From Pseudomonas sp. PA27(2017) (GTDB lineage Bacteria > Pseudomonadota > Gammaproteobacteria > Pseudomonadales > Pseudomonadaceae), in assembly GCF_001945445.1 (NCBI RefSeq), contig NZ_MSXW01000058.1:62001-126000 (forward strand): a DNA stretch of 64,000 bases, read 5' to 3'. Numbering within the stretch: the first letter of the stretch is position 1; each line of letters opens with the position of its first letter. Below are positions 18,830-25,673 of the stretch, piece after piece. The notes beneath the pieces were generated by a model. It was not told the DNA's origin, did no database searches, and worked only from the letters and a program-made list of their open reading frames with translations. The position numbers were made by a program, and so were the translations under genes.

Positions 18830-21022
18830 ATGGAAATCATCCGCTCCAGCACCGGCCCGCAAACCACCACAGCGCTCAGCGCCACGACACGGGAGCAGCT
18901 CCAGCGCCCCGACGCGCGCCCTGTGCGAGCGAAGCCCTCGAACCAGCCGCCTCTTACCACCCAACAGCGGCTGCAAGCTCAACAACCGCCGCCCCGTAGC
19001 CAGGCCCAGTTGTTCGAGACCCTGCACCCCGAGTTGCGGTCGCTGCGCGCCGAGTTTGCCCGGTTGGTCCAGGGCCAGCGGCCGTTGAATTTCTCCCGGC
19101 CGATCACGCTCCAGGCTCGCGACGCACAGCGGATTGCCCAGGATCCGCTGCAGTCGAACCGCCAGCGCATGATTCTGGAAGGCCGTGTACTGCTGCTCGA
19201 TCCACAGCTCGATTTCGAACGCATGAGCACGTTGCTGCATGCCGACCAGCCGGGCCAACTCAACACCGGCATTCCCTATGGAGACAGCGTGGAGCAACTG
19301 CTCGGCGAAATCGATCGGCACTACAGCCAGCCCATGCCCGCCGGTCAGGCGGTATGCGGCGAAGGCTTGCAGGCGCTTCTGGACATCGCGCTCCCACGCA
19401 TCGCCAGGCATCTGGATGGGCAGGCCGCGCTGTACAACGAAGTACTGGAGCATTGCTCGCTCAACGCCGAGGAGCGCCGTCAGGTGATCGCGGGCCGTGA
19501 AGCCTTCCAGGCCCTGGCCCAGCGCTGGTCGGCGGACATCAAGGAACGCATCCTGGCGACCTGCCAGGCATTGGCCGACGCCAGTCTGCAAGCCGCTGAA
19601 CGGGATCTGCGCCGCGCCCGCAAGATGCCGGACAAGGCCGAGCGTGACACGCAAACTGCGCACGCCAGGGCGCAGGTCGAACAATGGCGGCAGGTGCAGG
19701 CGCACTTTAAGGATGCGTTCGCTTCCGTGCACGACAGTGCCCTGCAGGACAGCCTCTACCGCATGGATCTGGAACAGCACCTGCAAACGCTCGACGAGCA
19801 CAATCGCGGCCTGTTCACCAGCGCCCGGGTATTCATCGCCGCGGCCATTCCACAAGGTTTGGCCTCGTGCCTGCAATTCGTACTGGCCAGGGCCTATGTC
19901 GACCCACGCCTGTCGTTGTTCGACCTGGCCAGGCAGTCCGCCGCGAGCGGCGCCGCCGTGGGCGCGGTGCACGAAACACTGGACAATTTCATCAAGCCGG
20001 CAGCCCGGGAAATGCTCGCCAGCGTCGGCGCCCACGAATTGCGCAAGGTTGACCCACGGGAAGTGATTCCCGGCCCACGCCGCGCCACGACCGAGGGCGG
20101 GCGCTACCGCGAGTTCAACGATGCCGAGCTGCAGGCCGCGTCCCAGCCGCTGGAGCAGGCGCGAAAAGGCTTCATCAACGCGCAGCAGGATTATTACAAC
20201 GGCACGCTCATGGGTGACGGCATCACCTTCGCCACCCAAGGCGGTGCCCAGGTAGTACGCCGGCTGCTGGAGCTGACCACGACCCTGCCCGCCGCCGGCG
20301 TGGCGGCGGGCATGGCATCCTCGTTCATGGGCGGCGCGGCGATGTCCGGACTGCAGGCCTTGGGCCAGCAAAACAAGCACTTCGATCACGACGGTCGCAG
20401 CCTGCCCACCCATGTGCCCGAACGCCCTCCCGAGGCGAACCTCGACGCACGGTTGGCATCGGTGTGGAACAAGGGCCTGAGCAGCGCGGATCCTCGTCTG
20501 CCCAGCAGCCGCGAAGCCTATACCAGCAAGGTCTATAGCGCATCGGCAGCGATGATGTTCTTCAACGGCATGGGCAAGGCGATCAGCCGGGCCGGCGTCG
20601 ACACGACGGCAGCCAAGGCCGGTTCGGTACTGATGACAGGTATCCAGGCAGTCGGCTTTCTGGCGCCCTTCTATGCCAACAAGCAGTCACGCGATGAAGC
20701 CAGGCTCGATGACAGCTCGCGGCTTGCCAGCGCCGTCGAGAACATTCGCCACCCTGATCGCGAGCATCTGCCCCACGGCACTCGCCCCGCGACCAACGCC
20801 CGGACGGTGGAGAATGGCTATCACCGCCTGCGAGGCCTGCAGCAAGCGCTGCCACAGGCCGGGGTAGTGGCGACCGAGGCGCTGGTAAGCAAAACCCTGA
20901 GCGGGCTCGCCAGCCTGGGCGAACAGGTGGCACGCCAGGTCAACGCACGTCGCGAACGCCCTGCGCCAGTGGACATCGAGATGGGCGAGAATGTCGGGGG
21001 CCAACGGGAACGGGAGAATTGA
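18830..21022 (+). CDS. HopM1-like type III effector
   Basis: A 730-residue protein with a Ser/Thr/Gln/Pro-rich, disordered N-terminus (RSSTGPQTTTALSATTREQL) typical of Hrp-secreted proteins. Several Ala/Gly-rich hydrophobic stretches occur in the C-terminal half (AAGVAAGMASSFMGGAAMSG, AKAGSVLMTGIQAVGFLAPF). Length, chaperone partner and hrp-box control agree with HopM1, a P. syringae conserved effector that works on vesicle traffic in the plant cell. No AvrE is next to it, unlike in the P. syringae conserved effector locus. ATG 18830 is chosen; a GTG one codon upstream is possible. The HopM1 name is from memory of the family and needs an alignment. Confidence 0.75.
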   Translation: MEIIRSSTGPQTTTALSATTREQLQRPDARPVRAKPSNQPPLTTQQRLQAQQPPPRSQAQLFETLHPELRSLRAEFARLVQGQRPLNFSRPITLQARDAQRIAQDPLQSNRQRMILEGRVLLLDPQLDFERMSTLLHADQPGQLNTGIPYGDSVEQLLGEIDRHYSQPMPAGQAVCGEGLQALLDIALPRIARHLDGQAALYNEVLEHCSLNAEERRQVIAGREAFQALAQRWSADIKERILATCQALADASLQAAERDLRRARKMPDKAERDTQTAHARAQVEQWRQVQAHFKDAFASVHDSALQDSLYRMDLEQHLQTLDEHNRGLFTSARVFIAAAIPQGLASCLQFVLARAYVDPRLSLFDLARQSAASGAAVGAVHETLDNFIKPAAREMLASVGAHELRKVDPREVIPGPRRATTEGGRYREFNDAELQAASQPLEQARKGFINAQQDYYNGTLMGDGITFATQGGAQVVRRLLELTTTLPAAGVAAGMASSFMGGAAMSGLQALGQQNKHFDHDGRSLPTHVPERPPEANLDARLASVWNKGLSSADPRLPSSREAYTSKVYSASAAMMFFNGMGKAISRAGVDTTAAKAGSVLMTGIQAVGFLAPFYANKQSRDEARLDDSSRLASAVENIRHPDREHLPHGTRPATNARTVENGYHRLRGLQQALPQAGVVATEALVSKTLSGLASLGEQVARQVNARRERPAPVDIEMGENVGGQREREN

Positions 21023-21091
21023 GTGCAAGCGAGTGCCTGGGCGTGTTTTCGCGTGCCATCAGGCTCTCGACCACTCGCTCACCGCGCGCCT

Positions 21092-22126
21092 TCAGGTTTT
21101 CTTCAGCGCCTCATCCTCGAAGCGCGCATCGTCAAAACCGGCCTGGGCGCAAAGCTCGCCGGGTGGCACGTAGGTTCCTGACTGGTTGTCGTAGTGGCTC
21201 ACCCGGCCAGCGGTAAATTCGACGCGCCCCGCGTACATGACTGCCTCGGCCCTACCGGCCAATTGGAAATGCGCATTCTGGCCATTGCCCGCGTTGCCGA
21301 CGCGCCGGGTACCGTCGAGCAACCTGACGAAGATGAACGAGCCGTCCAGTTTGTCCGTGACGTCGCCGTTACGGATCCAACTGCCGTCGGGAGCCTGGTT
21401 GGCGACGATGGCATCGCTCTTCGGCGCGCCATTCTCGCCATGCAACTCGCGCGTTCTTTTCGCCAGCCGAACCTCCATCGGCCCCACGCCACCCGGCAAA
21501 CCCAGGGCTTGCTGCTGCGTTTGGACCTTGAGCCGCACAGGGGTGAACCCACGCCGGGCAGGCTCATCGTCCGCGATCGCGGCAGCCTCGGCGGTGCGCT
21601 TCAGAGCGGTCGACGATTGCGCGGCGCTCTGCTCGACGCGCGCCTGGGCCAGAGAAGTACGCCGCTGCGCCTCGGGAGGCGTCTGCGCGGAGGTCAGCGA
21701 TGTCGCGTGGGCTTGCCCAGCATGCGCCAGGAGATCGGTCAGTCGCACCAGCGGAGCACCCCGCGCGTCGAGCACGGCCAGCTCGCTGCCGCGCCCCGCC
21801 TGATCGCGCTGGAACGCGACATGCTGGGCACCATGGAGGATCTGCGCGAATTCGAAACGCCCACCGTGCTCGTTGGCCTCGGCCTTGATCACCGCAACCC
21901 CGGAATCGCCGACCAAGGCGGCACGCGCCCGATCGAGCCACTGGCGTTGTAACGGCGTCAGCGAAGCCGAACGTTGGTCGAGCACATCACTGGAAAACAC
22001 GGTGTCGTGCTTCCCAGCGATGTGCGACGCGACCTTCAGTTGATCGGAGACGGCGCCACGCGCCTGCTCCGGCGCGGACGGGGCGACGGCATTGGTTCTG
22101 GCGGCTGAACCCAGACTGGAAATCAC
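21092..22126 (-). CDS. candidate type III effector, unrecognised
   Basis: A 344-residue protein starting at a GTG that is preceded by an excellent AAGGAGGT site. A longer frame exists but has no ribosome site and would begin upstream of the hrp box. That hrp box (GGAACT-N16-CCACCTA, 22177-22205) lies 51 bases before the start. The N-terminus (VISSLGSAARTNAVAPSAPEQ) is rich in Ser/Ala and lacks acidic residues in the first 12, as in Hrp effectors. The middle is Ala/Gln/Ser-rich and looks disordered. The last 90 residues form a compact region: SFIFVRLLDGTRRVG, AGRVEFTAGRVSHYDNQSG, YVPPGELCAQAGF. I recall a similar NxSGxYxP ending in several secreted bacterial proteins but cannot assign a function. 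Confidence 0.75.
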   Translation of the reverse strand: MISSLGSAARTNAVAPSAPEQARGAVSDQLKVASHIAGKHDTVFSSDVLDQRSASLTPLQRQWLDRARAALVGDSGVAVIKAEANEHGGRFEFAQILHGAQHVAFQRDQAGRGSELAVLDARGAPLVRLTDLLAHAGQAHATSLTSAQTPPEAQRRTSLAQARVEQSAAQSSTALKRTAEAAAIADDEPARRGFTPVRLKVQTQQQALGLPGGVGPMEVRLAKRTRELHGENGAPKSDAIVANQAPDGSWIRNGDVTDKLDGSFIFVRLLDGTRRVGNAGNGQNAHFQLAGRAEAVMYAGRVEFTAGRVSHYDNQSGTYVPPGELCAQAGFDDARFEDEALKKT

Positions 22127-22176
22127 CGGATGGATACCTCCTTCGGTTTGGGGCCTTGAGCCCTGGCTGAGCCCAA

Positions 22177-22205
22177 TAGGTGGCAAGCCCGCACCGAACA
22201 GTTCC
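22177..22205 (-). promoter_or_regulatory. hrp box of the candidate effector
   Basis: On the minus strand GGAACT (22205-22200) and CCACCTA (22183-22177) are separated by 16 bases. GGAACT is an accepted variant of the HrpL -35 motif. The box faces the candidate effector and stands back to back with the hrpK box at 22338. Confidence 0.85.
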
Positions 22206-22337
22206 CTTGCCCGACGCCTCCGGCCACGCTCGGAGAGCCAGGTGACCGGGCGGTGACCAGCTTGCTCAAGCCGATCCCCTTCTCGCCCTGCACAACGTCG
22301 ACAGCCTATCTGGCTAACGATGACCAAGGCAGTTCAA

Positions 22338-22365
22338 GGAACCGATCCTCCGGGCTTGCCACACA
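22338..22365 (+). promoter_or_regulatory. hrp box of the hrpK-like gene
   Basis: GGAACC (22338-22343) and CCACACA (22359-22365) with a 15-base spacer match the HrpL consensus fully. It lies 73 bases before the start codon chosen for the hrpK-like gene and shows that the ATG at 22253 cannot be the start. Confidence 0.92.
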
Positions 22366-22438
22366 ACTATTTGATCCCATTCGTCGAGCAGCCACTCGGC
22401 CAACCACCAGTCCCCATGCAAAGAAAATGCGGAGAGCG

Positions 22439-23665
22439 ATGATGATCAAGGCACCGTCACACAGACAGCAACCCACTTTCAACAACCCAGGTAACGCAGC
22501 TAATGGCTTACCTTCACGAGAGGAAGCAGCGAAGTCCCCAGGTAAAAACAAGCCAGACACGGGCAATGCCAGCGTAAACTTTGGTCCGCTCAACAAACCA
22601 CTGTCGTTTGGCAGCCCCAGCGCCGGGCCACGTAACGGTCTTGACCAACAGCGGTGTCACAACAGCCACGGTGGCTCCAAGCAAAGCCTTCTTGAACAGG
22701 TAATAGGCTCAGTGGCTAAAACACTTGCAAAACTGTTGGTTCAACAGGCCACGGAGCAGGTCACGGCCAAGTTGCAGAATGGTTCTGCGCAAATGCTAGG
22801 CGCGGGGCAGCCAACCGCGTCGATGCCTACCGCCACTACCGGTAACGAGAGACCAGCCACGAGTGGAAAAACCGGCGATGTTGAGGCTGTGCAGGTCAAA
22901 AACCCTGATGGCTCCATCAAAGAGACGGAGAAGGAGATCAAGAGCAAGCCAACGGCAGCCACAGGTCGACCTGCCGGTGATACACGAAGTGCCGAGGAAA
23001 TCATCAATGCCAACCCCATTCTGAAAAATCTCGGCGATCAGAAGGACATTAATCGCGAGGGGGCGTACAAGCAGCTGGGCGACTGGACCGAGAACAACAA
23101 GGATCCCAAGGCAAGAGCCGACGCGGCCTACAATGCAGCCAAGGTTCTGAACTGGATCGACACGTCGAAGACTGCCGGCGGTGACTCCAGAGAGAAGGTC
23201 AGCGGCAAAGGCGATCTTTACGGGATTACCAAGGACGGTGACGCCCGCCATGGTACTCCCGCAGGCAATTGGAAAGACTTCACCGAAAAAGGTTACGGTG
23301 CCCTGAAGGACGATCACCGCCTCGATAAGACAAAAGATCCCTATGTGTATGAAGATGGCACCAACAAGAGCGGCTTCAAGGGATTCGTGAGCTCTGCGGC
23401 ACAAAAGTTGTGGTTCATTCCCATCCTCAGCAACACCCTTAAGGGTGTAGGCGACTCCAAGGATGAGGATGGCTTCCTGGGTGCACTCAAAGGTGGTTTG
23501 AGTGGCTATGCCAATACGTTCAAGGATGCCATCGTGGGAGCCGTGGATGGGCTCAAGAAAGGTAAATTCAGCCCGGTACAGATGTTCATCGGTGCTTACA
23601 CCAATCAGCTTTCCAACACCGAAGCTGCCCCGGAGAAGGTGCGCAAGGTCGCTGACAAAATCTGA
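22439..23665 (+). CDS. HrpK/HrpF-like type III translocator
   Basis: A 408-residue protein that I place in the HrpK/HrpF/NolX group of type III translocators, which insert in the host membrane and help effectors across. The conserved block is ANPILKNLGDQKDI...GDWTENNKDPKARADAAYNAAKVLNWIDTS, followed by hydrophobic segments (GFVSSAAQKLWFIPILSNTL; GFLGALKGGLSGYANTF). Position beside hrpL is that of hrpK in P. syringae, but the P. syringae protein is about twice as long, so this is a short form lacking much of the N-terminal part. The start MMIKAPS was set by the upstream hrp box and GGAGAG. The gene is visibly less GC-rich than the hrc genes. Confidence 0.72.
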   Translation: MMIKAPSHRQQPTFNNPGNAANGLPSREEAAKSPGKNKPDTGNASVNFGPLNKPLSFGSPSAGPRNGLDQQRCHNSHGGSKQSLLEQVIGSVAKTLAKLLVQQATEQVTAKLQNGSAQMLGAGQPTASMPTATTGNERPATSGKTGDVEAVQVKNPDGSIKETEKEIKSKPTAATGRPAGDTRSAEEIINANPILKNLGDQKDINREGAYKQLGDWTENNKDPKARADAAYNAAKVLNWIDTSKTAGGDSREKVSGKGDLYGITKDGDARHGTPAGNWKDFTEKGYGALKDDHRLDKTKDPYVYEDGTNKSGFKGFVSSAAQKLWFIPILSNTLKGVGDSKDEDGFLGALKGGLSGYANTFKDAIVGAVDGLKKGKFSPVQMFIGAYTNQLSNTEAAPEKVRKVADKI

Positions 23666-23759
23666 TTAGGCAAAGCCTCGAACGACTAGGCCGAGCCCTG
23701 AATACCTTGAGGTCGTGCTGTTGTCAGTTCAGCAGCGACCCGAAATAAAACCTCAACTG

Positions 23760-23802
23760 CCTGACGGCATGCATCTCTGATGCTTAGATACATGTCGTCA
23801 GG
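23760..23802. terminator. stem-loop between convergent hrpK-like gene and hrpL
   Basis: CCTGACGGCATG and CATGTCGTCAGG can pair along 12 bases with one G-T wobble around a 19-base loop. It ends 9 bases before the hrpL stop codon. No T tract follows on either strand, so a role as a two-way terminator is only a suggestion. Confidence 0.4.
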
Positions 23803-23810
23803 CCATGGCT

Positions 23811-24365
23811 TCAGGCAAACGGATCAATCGAGCGACGCAACTGCTCCCGCGCCCTCGACAGCCGCGAGCGCACGGTGCCAATCGGTACGCCAAGGCTCTG
23901 CGCCGTTTCCTGATAATTGCCGTCCATCACCAGGCTGACATGGATCACCTGGCGCATGGCCGTGGGCAATGTCTGGATGGCTTCCACCGTGCGCTGCAAC
24001 TGCCGGCTTCCGTCAACGCACTGACCAATGTCGATGTGCTGCTCATGCGCCACATTGGTCTGGTCGTCGAGGCTCTCCTGATAAGGCTGGTTGTAGGTAC
24101 GCCGGAAATGGTTGCGGATCAGGTTCAGGGCGATGCCGCACAGCCAGGTCTCCGGTTTGCTGGCGTGCTGAAACTTGTGCTCGTTGCGCAACGCCTCGAA
24201 GAACGTGCACTGCAGGATGTCATCGGCATCGTCGGGGTTCATCACGCGCTTGTGCACGAAGGCACGAAGCTTCTGCACCTGGGCCTGGGTCAACTGGCGA
24301 ATGGCGCTGGGTGTGCGGCTAACGGGCAGAGGCGTGGCATGGCGAAGGGCGAGATTAGCGGACAT
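23811..24365 (-). CDS. hrpL: ECF sigma factor HrpL
   Basis: A 184-residue extracytoplasmic-function sigma factor, the same length as P. syringae HrpL. Region 2 is seen in LRAFVHKRVMNPDDADDILQCTFFEALRN and GIALNLIRNHFRR; region 4 in LPTAMRQVIHVSLVMDGNYQETAQSLGVPIGTVRSRLSRAREQLRR, where the helix-turn-helix reads the GGAACC element. HrpL directs RNA polymerase to the five hrp boxes found in this window. It has a -24/-12 promoter rather than a hrp box, as expected for control by HrpR/HrpS with sigma-54. AGGAGA precedes the ATG. Confidence 0.93.
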   Translation of the reverse strand: MSANLALRHATPLPVSRTPSAIRQLTQAQVQKLRAFVHKRVMNPDDADDILQCTFFEALRNEHKFQHASKPETWLCGIALNLIRNHFRRTYNQPYQESLDDQTNVAHEQHIDIGQCVDGSRQLQRTVEAIQTLPTAMRQVIHVSLVMDGNYQETAQSLGVPIGTVRSRLSRAREQLRRSIDPFA

Positions 24366-24396
24366 GGGATTCTCCTGTGTAGGGACCAGGAGCTAT

Positions 24397-24412
24397 AGCT
24401 ACATGCATGCCA
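24397..24412 (-). promoter_or_regulatory. sigma-54 (-24/-12) promoter of hrpL
   Basis: On the minus strand TGGCATGCATGTAGCT carries the invariant GG and GC with exactly 10 bases between them. Transcription would start about 20 bases before the hrpL ATG at 24365. This agrees with known HrpR/HrpS-sigma-54 control of hrpL in P. syringae. Confidence 0.8.
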
Positions 24413-24537
24413 TCTCAATTAGCCGCCATAAGCTAATGATTTATAAGTAAATACCAATTAACCATCGTGTCATCTTGAGCAAGATCCTGCGCTAGCGGAC
24501 AGTTTCCTGAACGAATTTCTGCACACGGCAACCTGGG

Positions 24538-24565
24538 GGAACCGGTTCGGCTCCCACGCCACTCA
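24538..24565 (+). promoter_or_regulatory. hrp box of the hrpJ operon
   Basis: GGAACC (24538-24543) and CCACTCA (24559-24565) with a 15-base spacer match the HrpL consensus. It lies 28 bases before hrpJ and should drive the whole hrpJ-to-hrcU operon. Confidence 0.94.
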
Positions 24566-24593
24566 TTGAACATTCGTTCTTCCAGGCTGCGCC

Positions 24594-25673
24594 ATGATCA
24601 ACCGTGCTCAATCCACCACTGCGCCCACGCGCCTGCCGCCGACCACACCGGGATCGGCGGGGCCCTCAGGCACGCCTGGGCAACAGGGTGGCGCGCAGGC
24701 GGCAGGCACCACGGCGCAGCAGGTTTCCAGCTTCAATGCCGAGCTGAGTCAGGTCAGCATCCGCCTGCACAAGCGCAACCTGCGCTTCAAGGCCCTGCAA
24801 CTGCAGTCGCAGAAAGTCCTGCAGTACAAGCTGTACAAACAGCTGCTCACGACCCTGGAGTCGAAGGCCGACCTGTTGCGCCAGAGCGCCCGTAGCGACG
24901 GCGGTTTCCGGCAGGTTTTCGATAGCTCGCGGCACGACCTCGGCCAGGCGCTGAGCCTGCTGCGCATTGCCGAACGACGAGCGCAGCAGGAGCGCTCGTT
25001 CGAGGAAGCCAGGAAGCTGCAGGCATTGCGGCTGCAGTTCGCTGCACAGCACAGGCAGCAGGCTCGGTCACTGCGCGCCCGGGTACCGTTCGCATCGGCA
25101 GTCGCCGACCCGCGGCGCCGCGAAAGCGCACGCAGCCTGTCAGGAAACGGCCAGGTGAACCTGCTGGAACTGACCCGGATGATCAGCGAACGGGAAGACC
25201 AGGACAGCGACGGCGACCACGGCTTCGACGCCCAGCTCAGTGACCTGCTGGTGGAAACCAACCACCTGGTGACCACCGCCCGGCCCAAGCAGCAACACGA
25301 AGCGCTGAAGAACATCGAGCGCACCACTTTCCTGAAACAGTTCTATGGCAGCTGCGCCCACATGCGTAACGAAATGCTGGCCAAGAACCCGGGATTCGAG
25401 ATGAAGACCTCGGCATTCGTGAAGGTCTTGCAGCAACTCATCAGCGACGGCATGCAACCCAAGGAAACCCTGCAACTGGTGCAGGAAGTCGGCGGCCGCC
25501 AGCTCGAACATCAGCTGGCGTTGGTCAATCGCCTGCTGGCCCTGCTCAAGGAGCTGAAGTACATGAACTGGAACGACAACAAGAGCCGGCAAAAAGCCCT
25601 CGATAACCTGCTGCTGTTGTCCACTGCGCTGGTCAATGAAGAACAGCGCCGCTTGCAGGAGGCGATGGCCTGA
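24594..25673 (+). CDS. hrpJ: type III secretion gatekeeper HrpJ
   Basis: A 359-residue protein of the YopN/InvE/HrpJ gatekeeper family, which controls the order and timing of translocator and effector export. The N-terminal 60 residues are Thr/Pro/Gln-rich (secretion signal), followed by helical segments (RIAERRAQQERSFEEARKLQAL) and the conserved LKNIERTTFLKQFYGSCAHMRNEML block. It opens the main structural operon after a hrp box. Its TGA shares one base with the hrcV ATG, so the two are translationally coupled. Confidence 0.9.
   Translation: MINRAQSTTAPTRLPPTTPGSAGPSGTPGQQGGAQAAGTTAQQVSSFNAELSQVSIRLHKRNLRFKALQLQSQKVLQYKLYKQLLTTLESKADLLRQSARSDGGFRQVFDSSRHDLGQALSLLRIAERRAQQERSFEEARKLQALRLQFAAQHRQQARSLRARVPFASAVADPRRRESARSLSGNGQVNLLELTRMISEREDQDSDGDHGFDAQLSDLLVETNHLVTTARPKQQHEALKNIERTTFLKQFYGSCAHMRNEMLAKNPGFEMKTSAFVKVLQQLISDGMQPKETLQLVQEVGGRQLEHQLALVNRLLALLKELKYMNWNDNKSRQKALDNLLLLSTALVNEEQRRLQEAMA

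Noticed and set aside
18647..20413. 588-codon open frame opposite the HopM1-like gene
   Set aside because: No ribosome site or domain; it is the complement of a gene with promoter, chaperone and family support.
22127..22327. Upstream extension of the candidate effector frame
   Set aside because: It crosses the effector's own hrp box and lacks a ribosome site, while the GTG at 22126 has AAGGAGGT.
22253..22438. Upstream extension of the hrpK-like reading frame (62 more residues)
   Set aside because: It reads through the hrp box at 22338-22365, so the transcript would not contain it; the ATG at 22439 has a ribosome site.
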